DNA from: CAIVVT01 sp963823095
Lineage (GTDB): Bacteria; Acidobacteriota; Terriglobia; Bryobacterales; Bryobacteraceae
Direction of reading: 5' to 3'
Assembly (NCBI GenBank): GCA_963823095.1
Contig: CAWGKI010000001.1
Location: forward strand, 558,001-622,000
Length of the DNA stretch: 64,000 bases
The notes under the pieces were generated by a model, which was given only the letters and a program-made list of their open reading frames with translations, was not told the DNA's origin and did no database searches. Position 1 is the stretch's first letter. Each line of letters begins with the position of its first letter. Positions 51,968 through 60,810 of this stretch are shown here, in pieces. Made by a program: the position numbers and the translations under genes.

Positions 51968-53995
51968 TTACCTCAATTGAGCTGTGATCGCGTCCTGCCA
52001 CTTCTGCCAATCGCCGCCGAATCCGATCATCTCCGCAACCAGCACGCCATCCCGGATGATCCAAGTTCGAGGAATCGCGAAGTATGGCATGAGATCTTCC
52101 GCGAAGTGTTGCGCGAACAAGACCGGAAAAGTGTAGCCAGTCTGCTTCAGAAACGGCTCGACAGCTCCGCTGTTGTCGTCCGTGTTGAAAGTGACCACCT
52201 GCACATCGTTGCGATCCTTCAGTGTCTCAGCGAACTTTGCGAAGTGCGGTAACTCTTCGCGGCACGGTTGGCACCAGGTCGCCCACACTACTGCAATCGT
52301 TGTCTTGCCCTTGAACCGCGCCAGCGTCCATGTCTGACCAGTGGAATCCTTCAACGAGAACTCCGGCAATGCGCGGTTGATCGGGGCAAACTCAACGCCC
52401 GCGGACGAGTTTTGTTGCCGGGTTGAATCTGGAATGTCGTTCACCCACCGGACCCACGTTTCATCCGATCCGCCGAGGCCGGTCCATAATCGCCGTTGCG
52501 CCGATAGGAGTTCCTCGTTCTTCGCTCCGAATGACGCCGTTGCCTCGCGGTAGGCGTAGAGTGCATCGAGCTTCCGGCCGTTGTGTTCCTCGAACGTGGC
52601 CAGCCGGCGCCAATGAGTGAACTGAGCGGCGCGGTATTGCGTCTCCACCTCTCGATTCTTCTCATCGCGAGCAGGCGCCTTCGCGGCCAGGTAGTCTTCG
52701 AGCGAGCGGAGGACTTCTCTGGCCTTATCTGCCTGGCCCTGCTTTTCATACAGCTCCGACAGCATCGTCGCCGCTGTGGCGTGATTGGAGACGAGCATCA
52801 TCCGGGTGGACGCCGTGCGTTCCGGGCTTGGAGCCAAGTCGATCTCGATGACCGCCTCCGGGTCGTCGAAACTCTTAAGCGCATCCTCCAGAATCACGGG
52901 CACCCGGTCGAGCAGGACTCCACGATCCAGGTAGACTCGCGCCACGTTGATTGAAGACGAGAAGGGCCCAACATCTCTGACCCGCTCGAAAGTAAGCAGA
53001 TCGTCACCGGCCCGGCCAAGTTCATCGGCGGGCGCCTGCAGCGCGGCAAGTGCGGTCAGGCGGTCCATGTACGCTATCGAGAGCAACTGCGGCGAAGCTT
53101 CCTTGATCCACCTTGTTGCAGCTTCGAGTTTCGCCTGGGCGTAAGCGCGCCGCTTCTCGGGTGGGTCGTCCGATTTGGGAGCAGGGTGCGCCTTATACCA
53201 TTCGCTATGCTCGGCACTCAGATCCGGCTTGCGCAGCGCCAACAGCTCTTTGGTCAGAGCATCGTCGCCGGCCAGGCGCGCTCCATTCGTCAGAACGCGC
53301 TGGAGTTCGGGAACGGATTTGAACGCCCTCAGCCGTTTCAGATCTTCGGCCACCACTCGCCGTTCGGCGTCGCTTTCGGTCTTGGGGCGGACCCGAAACT
53401 CCGTGGCCCACAGGACGCGATACAGCATCACGCTGCGCGGATCCGTGGACGCCGTCAGTAACTCGCGCAGCCGGGTTGCCTCCTGGGCGACCAGTTCGGT
53501 GTTCTCGATTTCGCCGAGGTACTCGTACGGTTCCCACAAGGACGGGCACGCACGTCGGAGCGTCGCAAAACTGGATTCCAGTTTCTTGCGGTCGCGGAAC
53601 GCCTCCGCGCGATAGATTTCGAGCTGCGACAGATGGACCCAGGGATAGTCCGGATCTTTGGCGAGAATCTGCCCGTAGATCTTCAAGGCTTCGGGCGTAC
53701 TGCTCCCAACCAGGCTCCGCGCGTACAGATAAGCGAACTCCACATCGCCGGGATGCGCCTCATACTCGCGTTGGTATCGCTCACGCACTTCGCGTCGCTC
53801 GTACACCGATCCATCCAGGAACAACCGATTCAAATTGAAGTCGTCGGGGTTCGCCTTCAGTGCCTCGCTGATGGCGTCGTGCCGGGCGCCTCGATCTATT
53901 GGAAGTGTTTGGAGGAATTCGGTAGTACCGGCCGGCAGCGAGCAGCGGTCAGCCCAGACAGGGACTGCAAGCAGTAACACACACAGGAACCGCAT
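51968..53995 (-). CDS. Exported TPR protein with a C-terminal thioredoxin-like (TlpA) domain
   Basis: 675 aa from ATG 53995, which gives a signal peptide (MRFLCVLLLAVPVWAD). A long helical TPR-like region (about residues 40-500) is followed from about 540 by a TlpA/AhpC-TSA domain: ALPEFSLKDSTGQTWTLARFKGKTTIAVVWATWCQPCREELPHF with the WCQPC redox centre, then VTFNTDD and FPVLFAQHFAEDLMPYFAIPRTWIIRDG with the cis-proline. It should catalyse thiol-disulfide exchange in the periplasm. The helical scaffold may bind a partner or cell-wall structure. Confidence 0.85.
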   Translation of the reverse strand: MRFLCVLLLAVPVWADRCSLPAGTTEFLQTLPIDRGARHDAISEALKANPDDFNLNRLFLDGSVYERREVRERYQREYEAHPGDVEFAYLYARSLVGSSTPEALKIYGQILAKDPDYPWVHLSQLEIYRAEAFRDRKKLESSFATLRRACPSLWEPYEYLGEIENTELVAQEATRLRELLTASTDPRSVMLYRVLWATEFRVRPKTESDAERRVVAEDLKRLRAFKSVPELQRVLTNGARLAGDDALTKELLALRKPDLSAEHSEWYKAHPAPKSDDPPEKRRAYAQAKLEAATRWIKEASPQLLSIAYMDRLTALAALQAPADELGRAGDDLLTFERVRDVGPFSSSINVARVYLDRGVLLDRVPVILEDALKSFDDPEAVIEIDLAPSPERTASTRMMLVSNHATAATMLSELYEKQGQADKAREVLRSLEDYLAAKAPARDEKNREVETQYRAAQFTHWRRLATFEEHNGRKLDALYAYREATASFGAKNEELLSAQRRLWTGLGGSDETWVRWVNDIPDSTRQQNSSAGVEFAPINRALPEFSLKDSTGQTWTLARFKGKTTIAVVWATWCQPCREELPHFAKFAETLKDRNDVQVVTFNTDDNSGAVEPFLKQTGYTFPVLFAQHFAEDLMPYFAIPRTWIIRDGVLVAEMIGFGGDWQKWQDAITAQLR

Positions 53996-54079
53996 CGGAA
54001 AGGATCCTCTGCTATCTTCTGACGCTGCCCTTCGATGTGCGTGCAAACGAAATTTCGATAGGGATCCGAGGCGGCGTAA

Positions 54080-54424
54080 TCATGTGACGGGGTATTTCGC
54101 TCGCTTCTTAGCCTTGGCACGGCGATAGGCGGCGACCTCAGCTTCGATTTGCGGCAGCGTCACTTTGGCCAGGCCGATTTTCTTGGCCTCTTGCCGGATC
54201 CCTGTAACGGCAGCGGATAGCGCTTTGAGCAACTGCTTCCGATTCTTCTTCGGATCGGCGAGGATGGCCCGGTCAAGAGCGACTTGCGGCGTAATCAGCA
54301 GCCTTCCTCCTTCGACCACTGCGACCTCCATCAGCGTTCCTTCCGACACGCCAACCTGCTCTCACAAGCTGCGCGGAATCACCATCTGGCCTTTCCGCTG
54401 GAGTTTTATGAGTGCGGTGTTCAT
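54080..54424 (-). pseudogene. AbrB/SpoVT-type antitoxin with an in-frame UGA
   Basis: From ATG 54424 the frame reads MNTALIKLQRKGQMVIPRSL, then TGA at 54362-54364, then EQVGVSEGTLMEVAVVEGGRLLITPQVALDR to the stop at 54080. The expected residue at the stop is R (CGA to TGA, one transition). All else fits an AbrB-like swapped-hairpin protein of 114 codons. Translation could restart at GTG 54349. No PIN toxin gene is adjacent, so it is an orphan or decayed antitoxin. Confidence 0.7.
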
Positions 54425-54531
54425 TGCCGGTCCTCGTATTCCAAAAGTCAGGCGGGCTGACTATCCGCCCTTCTGCCGATAGCATACCAGAGGCGCGGGT
54501 CTTTGCTCGGCTCGACCGATCCGGGAATGCG

Positions 54532-54590
54532 AGTTCAGGAATAGGACGCAATTCTCCTGTGCCACGCTGGGTTCGCCCGGCACAGGTTCG
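54532..54590. repeat. Accessory-region repeat, partial copy
   Basis: TCCTGTGCCACGCTGGGTTC then GCCCGGCACAGG. Family of 46505-46583. The stretch 54425-54764 holds no gene otherwise. Confidence 0.5.
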
Positions 54591-54764
54591 CAGCGTACCG
54601 CGGCGAGTGCGGCAAGATGTTCGGTGTGAGAGATCGAACGCCAATTCGGCGAGGCTTCCTGGATCCATGAGTTTCAACCCAACCCTTTGCATAAGGACCC
54701 AAGCCTTGAGAGGTAAACCAAATTCGTGATGCGGCGTCAATGATTATAGACTGGTAAATAGGAT

Positions 54765-57257
54765 TTGCAGATCTTTAAAAATACTTTCCTCACTCGGCCA
54801 GCGTCCGTCTGTCTGCTGGCCGCGGCGGTTTGCGCGTTGTGCGGCCCCGTCATCCGCGGATTCGCCACGTCTCGCGCACCGGATGTTGCCGTTTCCGCAT
54901 CGGCTGGCATCAGCGTCGACTATCCGGCGGCGGGATCGATTTTCCCTCCCGACCTGGCTGCACCGACCTTCCTCTGGCGCGACGCGAGTGAGAGCGCCAA
55001 GGCGTGGCGGATTGAGGTAACCTTCGCGGACGGTTCGGCCCCCATCCACGTGCAATCGCCGGGCGAGCGGCTGAGCGTTGGCGAGATCGACGCGAGTTGC
55101 GTTTCAGAGCTGAACAAGCCGCCCGAACTCACGCCGAACGAGGCTAAGGCGCACAGTTGGAAGCCGAATGCCCAAACCTGGGAGGCCATCAAGCGCCACT
55201 CGGTAAAGCGCCCGGCAACGCTGACGATCACAGGCTTTGCGGACAAGGACGCTGCCCAGGCGGTCTCGCGCGGCCAGTCCGTGCTTCAGACCTCCAGAGA
55301 TCCAGTTGGCGCGCCGATCTTCTATCGTGACGTGCCGCTAATCCCCGGCGTCGGCGAGGATGGCGCGATCCGGCCGCTGCCGCAGTCTGCCATCCAACTC
55401 ATCAAATGGCGCTTGCGCAATGTCGGAGACACCCAGAGCCGCACGCTGCTGGAAGGGCTCCACACCTGCGCCAACTGCCATTCCTTTTCCCATGACGGCA
55501 AGACGCTGGGGATGGACCTGGATGGCCCGCAGAATGACAAGGGTCTCTACTCATTGACTCCGATCAAACGGGACACTTCCATCCGCAACGAAAACGTAAT
55601 CAAGTGGAGTTCGTTCCGGCCGCTGGAAGACAGCGTGAATATCCGGGTCGGCTTCATGTCGCAGGTCTCGCCCGACGGACGCTACGTCGTGACCATGATC
55701 AACGACCCCGGCCCCACGCAAACCGGGCCCGGCCTGCGAGCGCAGGAAAGAGTCTACGTCGCTAATTTCAAAGACTACCGCTTTGGCCAGGTGTTCTTTC
55801 CGACGAAAGGCATCCTGGCCTGGTACGACCGGGATGCGCGTCAACTGCGCCCTCTGCCGGGCGCCGACGACCCGCGCTTCGTGCAGACCGGCGGTTTCTG
55901 GAGCCCCGACGGCAAGTACATCGTCTTTTCGCGCGCCGAAGCGAAAGCGCCAATGCCCGAGGGGGCGCAGCCGGCTCAATTCGCGAACGATCCCAACGAA
56001 ACGCAGATTCAGTACGACCTCTACCGGATCCCCTTCAACAACGGCAAGGGCGGGGTGGCCGAGCCGATTGCCGGTGCTTCGCGCAATGGCATGAGCAATA
56101 ACTTCGCGAAGGTCTCTCCCGACGGGAATTGGATCGTGTTCGTTCAATGCCGCAACGGCCAACTGATGCGTCCCGACAGCCGGCTCTTCATCGTGCCGTT
56201 CCGGGGTGGGCGCGCCCGGCTGATGAACTGCAACACGCCGTCGATGAATTCCTGGCACAGCTTTTCACCCAACGGACGCTGGATGGTATTCGCCTCCAAG
56301 GCGCGGTCGCCATACACCCAGATGTACTTGACCCACATCGACAAGGATGGCAACGACAGTCCGCCCCTTCTGATCGAGAATGCGACAGCCGCGAACCGCG
56401 CCGTCAATATCCCGGAGTTCGTGAATCTGCCGCCGGATGGCTTGCAGACGCTGGAGGCGCCGGTCACCGACTATTACCGGGTGTTCGACCAGGCCATGAG
56501 CCTGTTGCAGAAACAGCAATACGCCGCAGCTGTTACCGAGTGGCGCAAAGCGGTAGAACTGAGTCCCGACGATGCCCGCGCGCACTTCCAATTGGGATTC
56601 TCTTTGAGCCAACTCGGCCAGACCGACGAAGGGATCGCGGAATACCGGCAGGCGGCGAAACTAGAGCCGAACGACGCCCCCACGTACAGCAATCTGGCCA
56701 TAGCGCTGCAACGCAAAGGGCTGATGGACGAAGCCATCGCGGATTATGGCAAGTCGCTGGCCATCGATCCCCGCAACGCGAAGGTTCATACGAACTTCGC
56801 GGTCGTCTTGCTCGAATCCGGGCGAGTGGACGAAGGAATGGAGCACTGCCGCAAGGCTTTGGAAATCGATCCGCAGTACGGCGACGCCCACAACGCTCTG
56901 GCGATCGTACTCGCAAGAAATGGCTTACTCGACCAGGCGATCGAGCATCTCGAGACGGCCGTTGCCGGCAACTCGAAGTCCGTGGACTACCAGTTCAATC
57001 TCGGCCGCGTCCTGGCCGCGGCGCACAGATTCGCAGAGGCGATCCCACACCTGAAGCAGGCGGCCGACCTGACCCGCTGGCAGGAGCCGGTTATTCTGGA
57101 TCTGCTGTCGTCGATGAATGGCGAACTGCGTTTGTTCAGCGAAGCAGCCCAGACGGCGCGTCAAGCCCTCGCGCTGGCGCAAAGCCAGGGCAATCGAGAG
57201 ATGATCGAAGAATTGACCGACAAGATTGTGTATTTCGAGGCGGAAGCCTCGAAATAA
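54765..57257 (+). CDS. Exported protein with heme c motif, beta-propeller and TPR repeats
   Basis: 830 aa from a TTG start with an N-terminal hydrophobic signal (ASVCLLAAAVCALCGPVI). Residues about 40-200 are an Ig-like region. HTCANCHSFSHDG near 240 is a single CxxCH heme c site. A TolB-like propeller follows (VSPDGRYVVTMINDPG, WSPDGKYIVFSRAEAK, VSPDGNWIVFVQCR, FSPNGRWMVFASKARS). The last 260 residues hold five or six TPRs (AAAVTEWRKAVELSPDDARAHFQLG, DEAIADYGKSLAIDPRNAKVH). This layout suggests a periplasmic cytochrome-linked scaffold; partner unknown. The TTG start lacks a strong ribosome site. Confidence 0.82.
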   Translation: MQIFKNTFLTRPASVCLLAAAVCALCGPVIRGFATSRAPDVAVSASAGISVDYPAAGSIFPPDLAAPTFLWRDASESAKAWRIEVTFADGSAPIHVQSPGERLSVGEIDASCVSELNKPPELTPNEAKAHSWKPNAQTWEAIKRHSVKRPATLTITGFADKDAAQAVSRGQSVLQTSRDPVGAPIFYRDVPLIPGVGEDGAIRPLPQSAIQLIKWRLRNVGDTQSRTLLEGLHTCANCHSFSHDGKTLGMDLDGPQNDKGLYSLTPIKRDTSIRNENVIKWSSFRPLEDSVNIRVGFMSQVSPDGRYVVTMINDPGPTQTGPGLRAQERVYVANFKDYRFGQVFFPTKGILAWYDRDARQLRPLPGADDPRFVQTGGFWSPDGKYIVFSRAEAKAPMPEGAQPAQFANDPNETQIQYDLYRIPFNNGKGGVAEPIAGASRNGMSNNFAKVSPDGNWIVFVQCRNGQLMRPDSRLFIVPFRGGRARLMNCNTPSMNSWHSFSPNGRWMVFASKARSPYTQMYLTHIDKDGNDSPPLLIENATAANRAVNIPEFVNLPPDGLQTLEAPVTDYYRVFDQAMSLLQKQQYAAAVTEWRKAVELSPDDARAHFQLGFSLSQLGQTDEGIAEYRQAAKLEPNDAPTYSNLAIALQRKGLMDEAIADYGKSLAIDPRNAKVHTNFAVVLLESGRVDEGMEHCRKALEIDPQYGDAHNALAIVLARNGLLDQAIEHLETAVAGNSKSVDYQFNLGRVLAAAHRFAEAIPHLKQAADLTRWQEPVILDLLSSMNGELRLFSEAAQTARQALALAQSQGNREMIEELTDKIVYFEAEASK

Positions 57258-57299
57258 CGGGTCCGGAGCCGTCGCGAACCTTGCCTCCGAGGAGCCTTG

Positions 57300-57352
57300 A
57301 AGGAATATCCCGCGAACCGCGCTGGGTTCGCCGCGACGCGCGGCTGACCCCG
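57300..57352. repeat. Accessory-region repeat, partial copy
   Basis: GAATATCCCGCGAACC, GCGCTGGGTTCGCCGCG, GCGGCTGACC. The rightmost copy of the 46505-46583 family in the window. Confidence 0.55.
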
Positions 57353-57381
57353 CATCGAATAGCCCCTGAATAACAGATTGG

Positions 57382-57531
57382 CTAGCGTTGCCACGGGGCC
57401 GCGAGTTCCGCGTAAAAGTATCCGCCCCATCCCAGCCGTCGATATCCGATCCGAACGAACAACGCCATCACAGCCAAGCATGCAATCATCAGCATGAGTG
57501 TCCGTCTCCGCCGCATGACCCATCTTGGCAT
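57382..57531 (-). CDS. Possible small membrane protein
   Basis: 49 aa: MPRWVMRRRRTLMLMIACLAVMALFVRIGYRRLGWGGYFYAELAAPWQR, read here in parts: basic N-terminus, one membrane helix (LMLMIACLAVMALFV), then an aromatic tail. A GGGGGG tract precedes the ATG. Too small to assign; the arrangement (positive-inside, one helix) is plausible for a real small protein. Confidence 0.4.
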   Translation of the reverse strand: MPRWVMRRRRTLMLMIACLAVMALFVRIGYRRLGWGGYFYAELAAPWQR

Positions 57532-57666
57532 CCCCCCCGAGTTGCATTCAAGGGCCGACAAATGAACCTCCAAGCCTTCCTGTTGTAACAAATCCCCAGT
57601 CAGCCGCACTGCCGCCGAGAGCCCGGCCGCTCGCGGGAGTATCCTGGTAACTCAAACCGAATTCCC

Positions 57667-59697
57667 ATGCGCAACCTCCTTCTTTTCGCCATCCTGGCTC
57701 TCCCGGCGGGCCTCGCCGCTCAACCCGTGACCCAACTTCCCTATTCGCCCAGCCTGGACCTGACCTCCATGGACACCACCGCTCAGCCTTGCGAGGATTT
57801 CTACCGCTACTCCTGCGGCAACTGGTCCAAGAAGAACCCGATCCCCGCCGATCAGGCGTCGTGGGACGTCTACGGCAAGCTCACTTACGACAACGAACGG
57901 TACCTCTGGGGGATCCTCGATCAGGCCTCCAAGGGCGGCGCGGGGCGCAGCGATTCGGAGCGCAAGATCGGCTACTACTTCCAGGCATGCATGGACGAAC
58001 CCGCCGTGGAAAAGGCGGGCCTCCAACCGATTGAACCGGTCCTGAAGCGGCTCACGGCCATCCGAACGTTGGCCGACCTGTCGAAAGCCGTCACGGCTGG
58101 CCATGGCGACGGAACGGGCTCGGGAACTTTGTTTGGCGTCTCCGGCGACCAGGATCTGGAGAATTCCGAAAATGTCATAGCCTTCGCCGGGCGCGGCGAA
58201 CTCGGCTTGCCCGATCGCGACTATTACACGAAGACCGACGCGAAATCGGTGGAGATCCGCCAGAAGTACGTCGAGCACCTGGCCCGCGTCTTCACCCTGC
58301 TGGGCGACAAACCCTCCGCCGCGAAGTCACAGGCCGATCAGGTGATGGCCATCGAGACCGATCTGGCGAAGTCCATGCTGACGCGCGTCGAAATGCGCGA
58401 CCCGCGCAAACTGCTGCACAAGATGAGCCGCAAGGAATTTCAGGCCCTCACACCCTCGTTCGCGTGGGACGGATTCTTCCCCGCCCTCAGCCTGGATAGC
58501 GTGCAGATTGTGAACGTCACGGAGCCCGCTTTCTATCAGGCGCTCGAAAAGGCTCTGCACGCCCATAAGATCGACGCCTGGCGCGCCTTTCTGCGCTGGA
58601 ACCTGATCCACGACGCCTCGCCGTACCTCTCGTCGCCCTTCGTGAGATCGAATTTCGAGTTCTACAGCAAGTACCTGCGCGGCGTGCCCGAACAGCAGCC
58701 GCGCTGGCGGCGCTGCGTGCGCTGGACGGATCGCGATCTCGGCGAAGTGCTCGGACAAGTCTTTGTCGCCAAGACGTTCACGCCGGAGACCAAGGCCCGG
58801 ACCGTCGCGATGACCAAAGAGATTGAACTGGCCATGGAGAACGACCTGAAGCAGCTTCCGTGGATGGGCGACGAGACTCGCAAACGAGCTCTCGAAAAGC
58901 TGCACTCGATCGTGAACAAGGTCGGCTATCCGGACAAGTGGCGCGACTACGGTGCGCTGACCATCACAGCCAACGATTTCGGCGGCAACGTTCTGAGGGC
59001 ATCGCAGTTTGAGGACCGGCGTCAGTTTGCCAAGATCGGCAAGCCGGTCGACCGGGGCGAATGGGGTATGACTCCGCCGACAGTGAACGCCTACTACAAT
59101 CCGCAGATGAACGACATCAACTTCCCCGCCGGCGTCCTGCAGCCGCCCCTGTTCGATCCGAAGATGGACGATGCTCCCAACTACGGCAACACCGGCGCCA
59201 CCATCGGCCACGAGCTGACCCACGGCTTCGACGACGAAGGCCGGCAGTTCGACGCCCAGGGAAATCTCAAGGATTGGTGGACGGACAAGGACGGCGCCGA
59301 GTTCGAACGGCGCGCGAAGTGCATCTCCGACCAATACTCGGGCTACATCGCCGTGGGCGATATCCACATCAACGGCAAACTCACTCTCGGCGAAGACGTG
59401 GCCGACCTGGGCGGGACGATGCTCGCGTACTACGCCTGGAAGCACGCCACCGAAGGGCAGGACTTGAAGCCCGTCGATGGGCTGACACCCGACCAGCGCT
59501 ATTTCGTCGGGATGGCCCAGTGGGCCTGCGGCGACATGCGTCCGGAGACGAGGCGCGAGCGGGCGATCACCGATCCGCATTCACCGTTGGAATACCGCAT
59601 CAACGGAGTCGTCTCCAACATGCCGGAGTTTGGGCGCGCGTTTGGCTGCAAAGCGGGTCAGCCGATGGTGCGGGAGAACGCCTGCCGCGTCTGGTAG
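57667..59697 (+). CDS. M13-family (neprilysin/PepO-like) zinc metallopeptidase
   Basis: 676 aa with a signal peptide (NLLLFAILALPAGLAAQP). Peptidase_M13_N opens with PCEDFYRYSCGNWSKKNPIPADQASW. The catalytic domain has NAYYNPQMNDINFPAGVLQPP, the zinc motif HELTH in GATIGHELTHGFDDEGRQFD, the third ligand in GEDVADLGG, and the closing FGRAFGCKAGQPM..CRVW. Family length and intact. Exported oligopeptidase. Confidence 0.96.
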   Translation: MRNLLLFAILALPAGLAAQPVTQLPYSPSLDLTSMDTTAQPCEDFYRYSCGNWSKKNPIPADQASWDVYGKLTYDNERYLWGILDQASKGGAGRSDSERKIGYYFQACMDEPAVEKAGLQPIEPVLKRLTAIRTLADLSKAVTAGHGDGTGSGTLFGVSGDQDLENSENVIAFAGRGELGLPDRDYYTKTDAKSVEIRQKYVEHLARVFTLLGDKPSAAKSQADQVMAIETDLAKSMLTRVEMRDPRKLLHKMSRKEFQALTPSFAWDGFFPALSLDSVQIVNVTEPAFYQALEKALHAHKIDAWRAFLRWNLIHDASPYLSSPFVRSNFEFYSKYLRGVPEQQPRWRRCVRWTDRDLGEVLGQVFVAKTFTPETKARTVAMTKEIELAMENDLKQLPWMGDETRKRALEKLHSIVNKVGYPDKWRDYGALTITANDFGGNVLRASQFEDRRQFAKIGKPVDRGEWGMTPPTVNAYYNPQMNDINFPAGVLQPPLFDPKMDDAPNYGNTGATIGHELTHGFDDEGRQFDAQGNLKDWWTDKDGAEFERRAKCISDQYSGYIAVGDIHINGKLTLGEDVADLGGTMLAYYAWKHATEGQDLKPVDGLTPDQRYFVGMAQWACGDMRPETRRERAITDPHSPLEYRINGVVSNMPEFGRAFGCKAGQPMVRENACRVW

Positions 59698-59715
59698 CAG
59701 CTCATGAGTAGATGA

Positions 59716-59813
59716 TGTGGCGCACGCCTTTAGCGTGCAGTGGCGAGATTCATCTCGACATCCGGCCAATGGTGGCATGAATGCCACCACGGCACGCTAA
59801 AGCGTACGCCACA
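59716..59813. repeat. Multi-hairpin repeat
   Basis: 98 bp: paired ends (TGTGGCGCACGCC against GCGTACGCCACA), inner stems GGCGAGATTCATCTCG and GGTGGCATGAATGCCACC. It sits between the peptidase and truA, and the longest truA frame would start inside it. Confidence 0.8.
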
Positions 59814-59874
59814 GCTCCTGCGCCACAAACGCAGCTTGTGCCCTCTGCGAGAATTAGTAGGGAAAACATTAGCA

Positions 59875-60810
59875 GTGACTTACCGAGCCCTCAGACCGCC
59901 GCTCAAGACAGCACCGAAACGGGCCGCGCCACCGACCGGGCCGGTCCTGCGCGCCTGGAAGCTGACGCTCGAATACGACGGCTCGCGCTACAGCGGGTGG
60001 GCCGAACAGGAAAACGCGCCGCGAACCATCATGGGCGAGTTGCGCAAGGCGGCTGAAAAGCTGTTCGACGGCGAAGTGGAGTTGGGCGGCGCGGGACGCA
60101 CCGACGCGGGCGTGCACGCCACGGGCCAGGTGGCCCATCTGAAGGTTCCACTAAACGGCGAACCTCCAACGCTGGATGAGCTGTTGCTGTCGCTCAATGA
60201 GGAACTACCCTTCGACATCGCCGTCCGCGAGGCGGAAGAAATCCCGAGCCGATTCCACGCGCGGCACGACGCTGTGGCGCGCACGTACGTCTACCGCATC
60301 GCACGACAAAAAGACGCCTTCTCGAAGAAGTTCATCTGGTGGATCAAAGAACCCTTGGACCTGGAGGCGATGCGGCGAGCGGTGGAACTACTGCCGGGGC
60401 GGCATGACTTCGTACTGTTCCGAGCCGAGGACCCGTCGCGGCCGGATGAATCGACCATCGTACAGGTCAAATCGGCAACGCTCGAAATGGACGGGCGATT
60501 GCTGCTGTTTCGTATTGAAGCATCGCACTTCATCTGGCGCATGGTGCGGCGTCTGGCCGGAACACTGGTCAAGATCGGCCTGGGCGAATTGAGCGTCGCG
60601 GAATTCCGGCGGCTGCTCAATGCCGAGCCCATCCCCGACGTGGAGATCGCGGCATGGACGGCGCCGTCGTCCGGTCTCTTCCTGGAACGCGTCACCTACC
60701 CGGAGCGCGCTCCCGGCGGGCATTCCCGCACAGCTACAAGCGCCGCAGTTCCACGAGATCGCGAGCGCCCAACTCGCGCCACTCCCCGGGGGCGAGCCCC
60801 GCGACGGTAA
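59875..60810 (+). CDS. truA: tRNA pseudouridine synthase A
   Basis: 311 aa from a GTG at 59875 preceded by AGGGAAAACATT; the open frame extends left into a repeat and is not used. Family motifs: LEYDGSRYSGWAEQ, the catalytic aspartate in GAGRTDAGVHATGQVAHL, FHARHDAVARTYVYRI and HFIWRMVRRLAGTL. It makes pseudouridine 38-40 in tRNA. The tail after LERVTYPERA is unusual (Arg/Pro-rich) and its last 77 bp overlap the convergent rluE-like gene, so the true end may be shorter if an indel is present. Confidence 0.93.
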   Translation: MTYRALRPPLKTAPKRAAPPTGPVLRAWKLTLEYDGSRYSGWAEQENAPRTIMGELRKAAEKLFDGEVELGGAGRTDAGVHATGQVAHLKVPLNGEPPTLDELLLSLNEELPFDIAVREAEEIPSRFHARHDAVARTYVYRIARQKDAFSKKFIWWIKEPLDLEAMRRAVELLPGRHDFVLFRAEDPSRPDESTIVQVKSATLEMDGRLLLFRIEASHFIWRMVRRLAGTLVKIGLGELSVAEFRRLLNAEPIPDVEIAAWTAPSSGLFLERVTYPERAPGGHSRTATSAAVPRDRERPTRATPRGRAPRR

